This document shows, piece by piece, positions 1-11,818 of a DNA stretch of 36,523 bases. Numbering within the stretch: the stretch's first letter is position 1; each line of letters opens with the position of its first letter. The translations under genes were made by a program, and so were the position numbers. The notes under the pieces were generated by a model. The model was not told where the DNA came from, did no database searches, and worked only from the letters and a program-made list of their open reading frames with translations. The DNA is from Fonticula alba (taxonomy: Eukaryota > Opisthokonta > Rotosphaerida > Fonticulaceae): positions 71,442 through 107,964 of the forward strand of contig NW_009242973.1 of the NCBI RefSeq assembly GCF_000388065.1, written 5' to 3'.

Positions 1-104
1 CCCCCCCCACCCCCCGATTGGGGACCCCCCCTTGCCCTGCCCTCCCCACTTGCCATCCTCCCCCCTCCTTTGGCTTCTGCCTGTGCACCGGCGGCGCGAA
101 GCCC

Positions 105-3100
105 ATGCCCTCGCCGGGAGGGTCCTCCCCGCCGGCCGGCGAGTCGCCGTCTCCATCGCCAGGGCCGCAGGGCCACCCCGGCCCGGGGCCCGCGGCCGGC
201 GCCAGCCCCGGGCTCGGGGTCCATGACCTGCCGCCGGAGCTGATGCTCATGGTGCTGGCCCGGCTGGCCGAGGCCCGGCGATCGGCGCACGTCCCGCGCT
301 CGCGCGAAGGGCCGCCCTTCACCGCCGGCGGCCTCGGCGACGTGGCCGCCTGCGCGCGAGCCTCCCGGCGCTGGGCCGCCCTGGCCACCAGCCCCCGCAC
401 CGAGGACCCCCGGCCGGTGAGCTGGCCGGCCGTGGCGGTGACCGTGGCGGCCCCGGGGCCGGATGTGGACTTCCTGACCGGCGCCGGGGAGGCCTTCGCC
501 GGGCGCCGGCGCATCGACACCCTGCACCTCACCGGCCCGGGGGTGTATGGCCGCCTGGTGCCGGCCGGCCGGCCGGTCCCGTCGCCCGGCGGCCCTGGCG
601 GCCCCGGCGGCCCCGGCGCCGCTCTGCTGGCATCGCTCTCCGGGCAGGGCGACCTGGACTGGGCAGCCGGCCGCCCGGGCGAGCCCGGCCCCCCGGCCGG
701 CTCCGGCTGGCTGCACATCGAGGCGCTGCAGGTGGACTTCCACCCGGGCTTCATTCGGTACCCCGGCGCGCGGGCCCCCGGGGCGCCGCGGTCCCTGCAG
801 GATGCCCAGGCCCGGCAGGTCGGGTCCCCGTGGCCGGCTGCCGCCCTGGTGGGGCTCCTCCGGTCGGTGGCCCGCCCAGGTCCCCTGGCCCTGCCGAGCG
901 TGTGCAGCCTCTCCCGGCGGACGGCCGCCTGGCCCGGGGCCTTTCCCCCGGCACCCGGGTGCACCCTGGTCCACCTGCACCTGGACTGCATCAACTTCAC
1001 CGAGCTCCGGGCATTGGTGCGGCTGTGCACGCCGCAGGCCCCGGCCGGGGCCGGCCGCCCGGGGCCCGACTACCGCGGGGCCTGGTGCGTTGCCCCGAGC
1101 CTCCGGTGCCTGACCGTGATCGCGTGCGTCGTCAATCTGGAGGCCATTTCCGACTCGCGGCACACCGGCCCCCCCCCCGGGCTCCGGCCTCTGCTCTCGC
1201 GAATGGACGTGCGCTTCCTGCCCGTTCCCCGGCCCCGGCAGGGGGTCTTCGGCTTCGATGGGCGCGCCCTCACCGCCCTCACGCTGCTGGGGTTCGCCCA
1301 CCTCCCCGGGCCGGGGGAGGACCTGGCCGCGGCGGCGGCCGCCGCCCGCTGGCCGGCCCTCACCCACCTTCGCCTCGACTGGCCGACGCTCCCCCCCCCG
1401 GCGGATGGGGCCCTGGCCGACATGTGCCGGGCCCAGTCGCGTGCCACGCGCCAGCACTTCGCCGAGCGCCTTCTCTGGGCTCGTGGGATCCTCCACCGCC
1501 GGGCCCTTGGCCGCCTGCCGATCGAGCAGCCCGTGCCCTTGGCCGACTCGGCCTCCAGCCCGTCCGACTTGTTGGAGGGTCCGCCCGGCCCGGCGGCCCC
1601 CCGGGACGACCCGGCGCCCATGCTGCCTGCCGGCCCCCCGGTCGCCCGGAGCCCCGTCTCTCGCACGCCGTACCTCCCGGCCCCGGACCACCCGGCCCGG
1701 GCCATGCACTTCCTGGACTCCCCGCTGGCCGTGGCCCAATGCCCCTGCCTCCGGGCGGATCTCCTGCAAACCCGGCGATCTGCCGGGCTGCCCCTCTCGG
1801 CGCAGCCGCCCTGGCCGCCGGGACAGTGGCCCGACGCCGGGGCCCGCCCGCCCGGGGATGGCCCCCCGCCGCCGGCTGCCGGCTGCCCGCCGGCCACGGC
1901 GCCGGATGTCTCCTGCTGGCGGCCCCCCCTGGCGGTCATCCTCCCGGCCGCCGCGGCCACCGACGTCCACCTGTCCTGGGGCCCGGTGGACTTGGTCCAG
2001 CCGGTCCCGGCGCCCGGGCGGTCGGCCGCCCGCTTCCACCTCCTGGACCCGGACACCGAGTCCCCCGTCCACGGGCTGGGCCTTCGGTGCGCCATGGAGG
2101 ACGTCCTCGGCCCGGCCGGCGGCCTGGCCTCCCTCACGAGCCAGCTTCAGGATTGGCTTCCCGCGGCGGGCAGCCGGCGCCCGGGCCCCAGTCCCAGCCT
2201 GGAGGCCCTCCTCCGGCCGCTGGTGCACCTGCGTAGCCTGGATCTGAATCTCCCCCCGCCGGCGCCCGGGTCGGCCCTTGCCCGGGCCGGCGCCGGGTGC
2301 CCCGTGTGCGTGCCCGGCGCCGGGGCTCGGACCCGCGCGGCCCGGCCCATGCCCCATCTGCGGGCCTTCCGCGGCCACTGCCGGTGGCTCGACGCCCTGG
2401 CACCCGGCCAGGCCTGCTGCCTGGCCCGCCAGCTGAATTCCCTCTGCCTTGTGCCGGCCCTCGGCACGGCCGGCGACGAGCCGCCGGTGTCCGGGGCCGG
2501 GGTGCGCGACCTACGCGCCCTGGCATCCCCCCCCGGGGCCCCCATGCTGCCGGCCGTCGACGCCCTCCACCTGACGGCCGACAGCCTGGACCAGGTGACC
2601 GAGCTCCTCTTCCCCCGGTGCCAAGCCGGCCCCGGCTGCGCCGCATGCACCCCGGCCTCCACCCGGGGGGATCTCCTGAAGGTGCCCCTTTGCCCGGCGG
2701 TCCAGGCCGGCTGGCTGGCCACGCGCCAGCGCCTGCGCCGCCTCAGCATCCTTGTCGACCGGTGCGTCCAACCGGCCATTGCCCCGGGCGGTGGCCTGGC
2801 GGCTTGGCCTCGCCGCCCCGGGGGCTGCCTGCCATCTGCCGGCTAACCCGAATGTCGCCCCTTCCTCCTCGCCCCTCCCGCCGCCCCGGACACGCCAGCT
2901 CCATCACTGATGGCGACTTGCGCTCGCTCCTGGGGTGCTTCCTGCGCCGGCCACTGGCGCCCGGCCAGCCCGACGCGCCGGCGCCGGCCCCCCCGGCCCT
3001 CGAGCGCCTGAGCATCCTCGGGTCTCTGGACAACGACGCCACCGAGGGTCCGCCATCAGCTCTTCCCGCTTGTCCCCGCCCCCGGCCATGAATGTGCTAT

Positions 3101-4268
3101 TGACACCCTGCCTCGGTCCCGGGCTCCCCCTGCTGTCCCCTGCCCTGCCCTGCCCTGCCCTGCCCTGCCCGGACAGACACCCTGGCCCTGCTGGGGCGCT
3201 TTGAGCGCCTCTCCTGCCTGCGTCTCAACCGGCTGACCGGTGCCTCCAATGGCACGGGCTTCGTGGTGCGCCCCCGCGCCCCTGGCTCGCACATGCCGAT
3301 GCCCCCCTTCGCACACACCTTTGCACGTGGCTCTTACACGCACCGCCTTCCCCCCCCCCCCCCCCTGTCCAATGGGCTCGGCAGGGCACCCTCCTCCGCC
3401 GGGCGCAGGGGGTCCCCCTGCAGGAGCTCTGCCTCGACCGGCCGTACGGCTTGAATGCCAGCCGCAGCGTGGCCGGCCTGCGCGACACGCTGATGCACTT
3501 CCTGTCGGCGGACTTCCGCCGCGAGCAGAAGCCCCACATGCGGCACATCCCGACCGGGGCCCAGGTGGCCACGGTCCCCGCCTCGGCCACCTCGCTGGAG
3601 GTCCTGCGCCTCTTCTTCGGCGAGATGCCAGCCCGGTGCGGCGCCCCTCGTTCCCCCTGCCCTCTCCGCCATCCTCCCGGCCATTCTCCCCTCCCCATAA
3701 GGCCCCCCTCATTGCGGCTGACCGTTCCACGCGCGCCCCCCCCCCCCCCCCCCCCTCTGGTGCGCCCTTGCCGCGCAATAGAGGCGCGCAATTCGGCTTC
3801 CTCCGTGGCCTGCCCAATCTCCGGGTTCTGCACATCCGCGCGCTCGAGCTCGACGTCCCGGGCGTCAAGCGGCATTTGGACACGGAGCCGGCCCCGGAGG
3901 CTGGGGCGGCCCGGGCGTCCAAGCGCCGACGCGCCACCGGCACGCCCGACCCCCCCCGGCCCCGGGGCCCGCCACCGCCTCCGACCGTGGTCCACCGGGT
4001 GGAGGCCCTCCCCCGGAGCCCGGCACCCCTGCTGCGCACCCCGCTGGCCCGGTGGCTGGAGCTCCTCCACACTCATGCCACCTTCGAGGCCACTCCCCTG
4101 GACCAGCAGGTGGTCCTGACACCGGGCAGCTGGCCGGCATCGGCCGTCGACCAGACGCTGGCCCGCATCGGGTCAACCGGGGCCCCGCTGCCGGCCGAGC
4201 CCACCGGCTGGTTCACCCCGGACCTGATCCACTGCCCCTCGGGGCCGGCCTTCTCCGGAGACCCCTAA
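105..4268 (+). CDS. F-box / leucine-rich repeat protein (five exons)
   Basis: Probable substrate-recognition subunit of an SCF ubiquitin ligase. Exons placed at 105-2761, 2899-3047, 3177-3265, 3385-3635 and 3782-4268 (1210 residues, TAA stop); all phases match. An F-box reads LPPELMLMVLARL near residue 42 and continues after about 20 extra residues with DVAACARASRRWAAL. The rest is rich in L-x-x-L-x-L segments such as LRRLSILVDR and LPNLRVLHIRALEL, typical of degenerate LRRs, separated by Pro/Gly/Ala-rich stretches. An F-box followed by LRRs is the FBXL layout; the SKP1-binding role is inferred from that. The start is uncertain: the frame is open back to position 18, and an upstream exon could lie outside the window. 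Intron 2 has a weaker donor (GTCCGC at 3048; an alternative is 3072). The substrate cannot be told. Confidence 0.7.
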
Positions 4269-4758
4269 GGCCGCGCGCCTCCCGCCGTCGGCGCCGCCGC
4301 CGCCACTTCCATCTTCCCCTGTGCCCCGGGGGCCCGTCTCCAAAGCCCCTTTATAGAGGGAGCCGGGCTCCCCGGCGCACGCACCTGTCCAAACACGGAG
4401 ATAAAAGGACGGAGTCTAAGGAGGGTATATTTCGTTCTAACGTGGCCGAGGCCGCGAAGCAGGGAGGGGCGAGGGGGGAGGCAAACCAAAAGAGGGAGAG
4501 GCCGAGGGAGGGAGAGAGAGAGAGAAGGAGGCAGGGAGAAAGAGAGAGAGAGAGGGAATAGTGGGAGAGGCACAGGCCGTACACGCGCGCGCGGCACATG
4601 CCAAAAGCATGCACACTATGTGCTGGCACATGGCGCACGGCCGCGCACGGCCAAGGCCACACGTAGACCCACGCGAGGGACGTCCCCCGGCCGCGAGACA
4701 CGAGGCGGCTGTCGCTCGCGCGGCCGGTCCGGCTCCCGCCCCCGGCCCGGACGAACGC
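4269..4758. other. Convergent intergenic region
   Basis: Lies between the F-box gene stop (+) and the PROPPIN stop (-), so it holds both 3' untranslated regions. It contains a purine-rich GA tract and no coding signal I trust; the open frames are low-complexity readings of the repeat. The stretch around 4390-4440 is less GC-rich than its surroundings and could carry 3' end signals. Confidence 0.6.
4510..4557. repeat. (GA)n-rich simple repeat
   Basis: Imperfect GA dinucleotide tract in the convergent intergenic region, read directly from the sequence. Confidence 0.9.
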
Positions 4759-6580
4759 CTACGGCCCGGTCAGCGGAAGAACCGCCTCCAGCTTGGCCTC
4801 GCCACCTTTCTCCAAATTCCACGTGTACTGGGCCCAGATCCCCTCGCCGGTGAGGACAATCACCGAGTCCGAGTGCGTGCCGACGGCCACCTTGCTCGAG
4901 TGCAAGTCCGCCATGAGGCCACCCCCGGCGGCGCCGATGGCCATGCCTGCATCACCATCGGTCGGCTTCAACAACGACATCTGCCCGCGCAGATCCCCGG
5001 CGAAGGCGCACGTGCAGATGACCGCCCCGCGGTTGCGCGGCCGGGAGTCCGTGCCGATCCCCGCCGCCGCCAGCCGCTGGCGGACCGACTGGAAGCTGGC
5101 CGGCAAGTCCGCCAGCACCGGCGCCTTGAACCAGGAAAAGGACCAGCTCGACCGGAAGTAACTGGCCCCGATCCAGGACAGGCCGCTGGTGCGGTTGGAC
5201 AGCCGGAAGGCAAAGTCCTGGGTCAGCCCCTCCAAGCCGGAGGCCGATGAGGAGCCCGCCGACCCGCCGGCGCCCGGCGCGGCCGCCCCGGCGCCCGGCG
5301 CCCCGGCAGCCGCACTGGACGACGCGCCCGCGGCCCCGGCCGACCCCGGTGCCTCGGCCGACCCCGGCGCCTGGACCAGCACCGACCACACATTGTAAAT
5401 GTGCACCGTGCCCCGGTCGCTGGACACCAGGAGCTGATCACCGCCCGGGCTGAAGCGCAGGCACTGGATGACCGCCCCCTCGGAGCCACGGCGGAATTCC
5501 AGCAGCTTCTTCGGCCGCAAGTGCAAGCTCGATGCACCGAGCGTCGCGACGGTCGACGGGGCCCCATCCGACGACAACGACGCGGCACCCACCGGGTCCG
5601 GGGCGCCGGGGGTGGCGGTGGCGGCGACGGCCGCCGCCGCGGCCGCCATCGCAACCGTCGCCGAGCTGGCCGCCTGGTCGCCAGCCAGCTCCGCCGGCCG
5701 CCGCAGGCCGATGATCTCCCGGTGAATGGCCGAGAGATCCCAAATCCGGATGAGGGTGCCCCGCTCGGAGCAGGTGGCCAGCAGCGAGCCATCCTGGCTG
5801 AAGGCCATGGCGCGGATGGGCGAATCGTGCGCCCGGAAGCTGAGAATCTCCTGCGGCACGGGGTATGTGACCGTCTCCCCGGGCAGGGTCCCGGGCAGGT
5901 GGAAGAGCGTGATGGCCCCGGGGGCCGGCCAGTCGCCGGTACCGGCCGGGGGGAAGGCCAGCAGCGTGATGCTCGACATGTCGGAGGTCAAGGCCACGCC
6001 GTTGCGCGAGTGCCGCGCCGTCGGGAAGGAGGCCAGCTTCTCCAGCGAGGCGGTCAGCGAGTGGATGCGCACGTCGGTCTCCGTCGAGCACACCAGGTGG
6101 TACCGCGACAGATGCAGCGAGGCCACCGGCTCGGGCAGGTCCACGCTCGACACCAGGGCCCCATGGCCCTGGTCGGCCGCCTGGTCATAGAGATTCACGC
6201 GTGTCGAGGGGAAGGTGGCCGAGTCGCCCACGAAGGCCAGCAGGCTGTGCCGGTAGATTTGCCCGATCAGCGAGACATTGGCCCCGGGGATGAGGCACTC
6301 CACCCGCTGCCGAAGCGGCCGCGTGTTGAACAGGGACAGGCCATTTTGGTAGCCGATCGCGAAGCCGGAGGCGTCCTACGGCATCCGCGCGAGACCCGAA
6401 CCCCGGGGCCGGCACGCGGCAGGGGGGCCGAGATGTCAGAGGCAAGCCCGGCATGCTGCGTGGGGCGGAGCGAGGGGAGGGGAGGGGGGGGGGCGCCGGG
6501 GGAACAGGCACCAGGAGGAACACCCTTGGGCCACATACCTGGTTGAAGTCCGCGAAGAGGATTTCCCCGAGTTCCTCCAT
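4759..6580 (-). CDS. PROPPIN, WDR45B/WIPI3 (Hsv2/Atg18) type
   Basis: Seven-bladed WD40 PROPPIN that binds PI3P/PI(3,5)P2 on autophagic or endosomal membranes. Exon 1 is 6580-6539 (14 residues, MEELGEILFADFNQ) and exon 2 is 6375-4759; donor GTATGT, phase 0, 552 residues. The joined exons give FNQDASGFAIG, the usual first-blade start. The hallmark phosphoinositide motif FRRG is at about residues 308-311, followed by a blade reading CLRFSPGGDQLLVSSDRG. YFRSSWSFSWFKAP matches the membrane-inserting loop region of WIPI3/WIPI4 better than that of Atg18. Two Ala/Gly/Pro-rich insertions occur, one of about 70 residues directly before FRRG and one after blade 5; they make the protein longer than the usual 340-360 residues. 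Divergently paired with the YEATS gene. Confidence 0.88.
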
Positions 6581-7164
6581 GGCGCTGGGAGAGACGGGCG
6601 AAGAGGCGGGGCGGGCGAAGGGGGGAAAGGGCAAGAGGGATGGCGAGAATGTGCTCGGGGGGGGGGGGGGGGGGGAGGGCCGAAGGATGCCTTCGCGCAC
6701 GGTGGGGTTGTTGGCAACCGCCTCGGTAGCATTCCCCAGGAATGGGCCGCACTTTTCACCCTGGCGCCAGGGGTACAGGGACGCCCGGGCGCCCGGGGGC
6801 GTGCGCCCGGGAGCGTGGATGGCCGGGGCTCTGACATGCATAAGACACACGCACACACACGCAGAAACGCACACACACACATACACACATACACACGTAC
6901 ACCCGCAGAACACAATGCTAGCGCGCCAACACCATCCCCAACTCGCCCTCAGCCCCGTGAGTCGCCCTCCGGCAAGTCACGCCACAAAGTCAGCCGCCGG
7001 TTGATCTCCCCCGGGAGTACCAACGATCGTCCACTTTTGTCGATCTCCCCTCGCGATCCCAGTCACCGGCGCCGGCACACCGGGCCATTGTCCTCCTGCG
7101 CTGTTCCCCTTCCCCTTTCCCTCCGCTCGCGCCCTCTCCCCCCCCCCCGCCCCCCCCTGTTACG
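6581..7164. promoter_or_regulatory. Shared divergent promoter region (PROPPIN / GAS41)
   Basis: 584 nt between two divergent start codons. Next to the PROPPIN start the coding strand is CT/C-rich (seen as G runs at 6659-6676). A (CA)n tract lies at about 6845-6897. Next to the GAS41 start is a second CT/C-rich tract (7098-7160). No TATA box is evident. That it acts as a bidirectional promoter is inferred from geometry. Confidence 0.5.
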
Positions 7165-8478
7165 ATGTCCAATCGCCGCCAGAAGGTATGGCTCCTGCAT
7201 GCCCCGCCCCCTCCCCAGCTCGGGGCCTCCCCTTCCTTCCTGCTGTCCCTTCCTGTTCCTCCCCCCCTCCCGTCAGCGGGCTCTATTCCTGTCCCCCGGT
7301 GTTCCTGTGTCCCCCTCCTTCGGCCGGTCCCCCATCTGACACCCCCTCTCTCCGTCGCGCTCTCTCTCTCCATCCCAGGGGGTCATCCTCGAACGCGGAA
7401 TCGTGTACGGCAATTCGGCCACCCTCCTGGCCCGACCCACCGACAACGGCCACACACACAAGTGGACGGTTTACGTGCGCGGCCTCTATGGCGAAGACAT
7501 TTCCTACTTCGTCCGCAAGATCAGCTTCAAGCTCCACGAGAGTTTCTCCCCCCAGACGCGTGGTGCGACCGGCCGAGCCCCATGCCCGATGCCCTTTGGC
7601 TGCCTCCTGCCCGAGCCCAACCGAACTCATGCCCCCCCCCCCCCCCCCCCCCCCTCCCTGGCGCCCGGCATGCCTGCCCACCCGCCAGTCGTCGACACAC
7701 ACCCCTTCGAGCTGACCGAGACCGGGTGGGGCGAGTTCGAAATCCAAATCCGACTCTTCTTCCACGATCCGCACGAGAAGCCCGTGGTTCTGCTCCATCC
7801 CCTTCGCCTGTACCCGGTGGAGGGGATAACCACAGAGCGTGATGCCGGCAAGCTGGTCGTTGCCGAGCGCTACGACGAAGTGGTGCGCCTCCTCCCATGC
7901 CCGTCTTGGCTCCCGGTCCCGGTCCTCCCCCTCCCGATGCCTGGCCTGACTTGTCCTCCCCCTCGCCCCATGCCCAAGATCTTCAACGAGCCCACCCATG
8001 TGATGGCCAACCAGCTGGAGCTCGGCCCGCCGGCCGGCTACGACGCCACCCCGACCGACTCCTCCAAGTACAGTGCGTGCACCCCCGGTCCTGAGCATCC
8101 CCCCTCCACACACACACACACGCGCACACGCGCGCACACACATAAACACACACATAAACACACACATATACACACACATATACACACACATATACACACA
8201 CACATACACACACGCACACATACACACACGCACACATACACACACGCACACATACGCGCACGCACGCGCACGCACGCGCACGTAGACTGACCCCGCCGGC
8301 CCCGGCTCCGAACACAGTTAGCGAAGTCGAAACCATCGAGCTCCGGCAGATCGCCGAGGCTGAGGCCGCCGTGTGCAAGCAAATCGAAGCCGCCCAGCAA
8401 AAGCTCGCCCAGCTGGACCAGGGACTGCTGGTCCTCAACCGCGAGGTGGCCGAGATGGAGGCCGAGCGGGCCCGGTAG
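7165..8478 (+). CDS. YEATS4: GAS41/Yaf9 YEATS-domain protein
   Basis: Acetyl-lysine histone reader shared by NuA4/TIP60 and SWR1/SRCAP chromatin complexes. Exons 7165-7185, 7379-7562, 7689-7882, 7979-8072 and 8318-8478 give 217 residues (human GAS41 is about 227); all phases agree. After MSNRRQK comes the YEATS domain: GVILERGIVYGN, then HTHKWTVYVRG, KISFKLHESF and TETGWGEFEIQIRLFF. The pocket residues of LHESF and the GWG tryptophan are present; Phe stands where GAS41 has Tyr, as in AF9. YDEVIFNEP follows. The last exon encodes a coiled coil (ETIELRQIAEAEAAVCKQIE onward), the segment that in GAS41/Yaf9 binds the remodelling complexes. Exon 3 could end at 7879 instead of 7882. The tiny first exon follows a C/CT-rich 5' tract. 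Confidence 0.95.
8107..8283. repeat. (CA)n microsatellite in GAS41 intron 4
   Basis: Long imperfect CA repeat with TA and CG interruptions inside intron 8073-8317, upstream of a CTGAC branch-like motif at 8287 and the acceptor at 8317. Confidence 0.95.
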
Positions 8479-8663
8479 CGCAAAACACACATGTACCCTC
8501 CTCTCCCACCACAAGAATGCCTCGGGCTGGCCCGGCACCGAAATACAACTCCCCTCTGGGTCAGACGTGCTTTCTTTTTTCTCCATTTGCCTGGGCCCAC
8601 CGGCACCAAGGGCCACCTCTCCCAACGGGACACGCACAGACACACCGGGGCCCGGGACACGGC

Positions 8664-10436
8664 TCAGCACATCCGAAGCAGATCCGGCCGGACCATGACC
8701 GGCTTGCGGCCATCGCCGAAGGCCGGCTGCTGGCCGTCAGCCGGGCCGGCGCCAATGGCCCCGGTGGCCGCACGCAGCGCCCGGCCAGTGCCCTCCTCGT
8801 CGAAGGGGAAAGCCTGCGTCGGGAGGACGACAATGCGCCGGCGCACGGCCAGCGCAATCGAGTCGAGGGCCCGCTGCCGGGTGGCCAAGTCGGCATTGGC
8901 GGCCCAGCGCGTCAGCCAGAAGCCCCGCGCCGCGATGTCATTGAAGATGAAGGGGCCGGCCCCGACCGACAGCGGCGCTCGGGCCAAGCCCCCGTACGTG
9001 ACCACCGACGCGCCGGGGCGCAGGTGCCGCGAAAGCTCCGACCCATGGACCCCGCACACGGCATTGAAGGCCACATGCGCTTCGATGGCACCCTCGCCGG
9101 CTCGGAGGGCCTCCACCTGCTCGGCCGACGCCGGACGGCCCAGGGTCTCGGCCACCCCGCGCAGGAGGCGGCCACTGGACGGGTGCGTGACCACCGGCCG
9201 GTCATTCAGCGCGGCGGCCAGTGCCGCCTCCGGGTCGGCGGCCGGGCCAGCACCAGCGCCACCGGCTCCGCCCGAGCCCCGGGCCCCACGCCCGCGCGCC
9301 TTCAGCTCCTCCTCCGTCAAGACCACCGTGGCTCCGAAGCGCAGGAGCCGCCGGCGCAGCGCCTCCGTCTCATCGGCCGTGCCCCGGGCGCGGATCACAT
9401 TCACCGTGTGATGCCCCAGCGCCTGGGCCAGCTGGATGACCGCCAGGCCGACGGCACTGTTGGCGGCATTCTGCAAGATGACCATGCCCGGCTGGACCCC
9501 GCCCCCGGGCAGGAAGTCCGCCAACAGCCGATACGCCGTCAGCGGGTTGATGGACATGGTGGCCGCCTCGGCCGGGGTCAAGTTGCTTTCGCCATTCAGG
9601 TAGCACCCGGTGCGCTGGACCAGCAGCAAGTCCCGGCAGTCATCCACCGCCAGGACCGACCGCCAGGTCCCGGCCCCGGCCTGCGGGAGGACCACCCAGT
9701 CGCCGACCGCCAGGCCGACCGGTGACCGGGGAGCCGCCGCGCCCCCCGGGCCGCCGGCCTCGGCATCGGCGCCCTGGTCCGGCAGGAGGAGTCGGTCGCT
9801 GGCGGCCGCGGCCGCGGCCATCACCGCGTCCAGGCCGCCCGGGCCGCCGCCGCCCACGGCCCCGTCATCCGCCTGCAGCAGGGCCCGGTGGAGCTCGGCC
9901 CCGCGCACATCGGCCCCCGGGTCCACGCGCGATCCCAGCCGCGGCCGCGGCGCGTCATACAGCAGCTCCCCGGCTTGGACTTCGGCCCCAAGCTCCACCA
10001 CCTCGAAGACGCCCTCATTGCCGCCGATGGCCGGCAGGGCGCCCGGCCGGATGGGATACACCCCTTCGATGGTGTTGATGTCGGCCGGGTGGATGGGAGC
10101 CCCGACCAGGCGCAGCCGGGCCCCGCGCGGGCCTACCGGCTGGTCCTCCCAGTTGACGTGGAAGTTGTGAAACCTGCGTGTCCCAATGTGTGTGCGTGTG
10201 CGTGTGTGTGTGGGGGGGGGGGGTGATTGTCAGCGGCAGAGCGGGCGCGAGGGAGGACGACAGCATGCGACCCATCGGTGGCACCCGCATGGGCAGGGGA
10301 CGCACTTGAGCACCTCGGTCGGCTGACCGTGCCGGGCGAAGGCCAGTGCGGCCGAGGCCACGGACCGGGTGACGATGGAGGCCGGCCGGGAAGCAGCATG
10401 CTGGGCCCGGACAGAGAGCCGACTGGCGACGAACAT
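8664..10436 (-). CDS. MECR: Mitochondrial trans-2-enoyl-CoA/ACP reductase
   Basis: NADPH-dependent last step of mitochondrial type II fatty acid synthesis (octanoate/lipoate supply), MDR family. Exon 1 is 10436-10306 and exon 2 10173-8664; donor GTGCGT, 546 residues. The N-terminus (MFVASRLSVRAQHAASRPAS) is Arg/Ser/Ala-rich without acids, a typical matrix presequence. Family landmarks: FARHGQPTEVLK, then APIHPADINTIEGVYP with the catalytic-type Tyr, LPAIGGNEGV, GDWVVLP, INPLTAYRLL, and the nucleotide-binding stretch QNAANSAVGLAVIQLAQ. The substrate domain continues with VTYGGLA and GFWLTRW. An insertion of about 80 residues rich in Gly/Ala separates GGNEGV from GDWV, so it exceeds the usual 370-390 residues. 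The stop is 186 nt from the GAS41 stop (convergent). Confidence 0.93.
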
Positions 10437-10944
10437 TCGAGGCGCGGGGAGGGGCGAAAAAAGAAAAAAAAGACGGGCGAGGGGGGACGGTGGGTTTGTG
10501 CAAAAGAGGAGGAGGCCGCAATGGGACGGGGCGTATGAGGCGAGTGCGCGTGTGCGTGTGTGTGTGTGTGTGTAGTTGCGATTGGCTGCGTGCAGGTGTA
10601 TATTCCGCGGGGTCTAGGTGAAAGAATGGTAACCCGCATTTATGTCGTGTACATGTGTGGATGGGGAAGGGGGGGGGGGGGCCATGTCGCGCGGCGCGCT
10701 CGTTCTCCGAGGCAGCGGAGATCGGGTTGAGGAGCGGGCCGGGGCGGGGGGCATCGAAGATCGGCGGACAGGCCGCGCACAGGGGACGCCGGCGTCACCG
10801 GCGCCGAGGCGGCCCCCCCCCCCAGGCACGGGCGGCCCCCGGTGGCGGCTGCGTCGTCTAGGGCATGACCACATGCGTTGGCAATTGACACACCGCGGGA
10901 TCCGGCCCCCCCCCCCCCCGCCTGGCGCTCCCAGGGACCCAAGT
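10437..10944. other. Intergenic: MECR 5' flank and mL44 3' flank
   Basis: Next to the MECR start is a purine tract on + (10440-10500), so CT/T-rich on the coding strand. Further on are a GT repeat (about 10546-10574), a G run at 10669-10680 and C runs at 10809-10823 and 10906-10919. No RNA gene or coding exon recognised. Confidence 0.55.
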
Positions 10945-11736
10945 CTATTCCTGCCGCTCGGGGGCCGGCGCGGCGGCCGCCGGAGTGGCCGCCGGAGTGG
11001 CCGCCGGCCCACCGGCGGCATACGACCGGGAAAGGGCACGGCGGTGACGAGCCAACAGCCGGGCGGCCATGGCCGAGGACATGCCCGTGGCCGGGGCCGC
11101 ATCGGCCGGCTCCGGCGAGGCCGTCGCCCCCGCGGAGGCCGCTGCGGCCTCCGGCTCGGCTGCCACATGGGCCGCCGGGGTGGCCGCCTGCTCGGCGGCC
11201 GGCCGCCCGGCCGGCAGGGCCCCCACCTTGGCCGACAGCTGGAAGAGCACGCCCGCGCGATTGTGCATCTGGATGATGTCCGACCGCTGGCGATCCAGCT
11301 GGGCCTCCATGTCCAGGTAGTCCTGGCGCCGGGCCTCGAAGATGCGCAGCATCTGCGGCACGATCGACCGCTCGGCAAAGGCCATGGCAGTCGGCAGGCC
11401 CTGGTCAAAGAAAACCGCCCCAATCAGGGCCTTCACCGCGTCCGAGATGATGGTCCGGTCGGCGGACCAGGGCCCGGCCTCGGCGCGCTGCGCCTGGATC
11501 CCCTCCTGCAGCACGGCCGCCGGCATGTCGAAGAGGAAGGCATCATGCTTGAAGACCAGGGCCCGGTCCAGGCGCAGGAGGCGCCCGACCCGCGTCGGGA
11601 TCCGGCTCGATTCCAGCGCGGTCAGCTGCTGCCGCAGGTCCTCCAGCTAGGCGGAGGTGGGCCCCGACATGGAAGGAGCGAGGCGCATGGTGCCCATGTG
11701 AATGTGCGCGTGTGCGCAAATGTAAAAATTCACATG

Positions 11737-11818
<82 letters not shown>

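Noticed and set aside
751-2779. Several open frames of 170-470 codons in other frames and on the opposite strand of the F-box exon
   Set aside because: Shadows: no conserved motif. The + frame carries the F-box and LRR pattern and continues across introns in phase.
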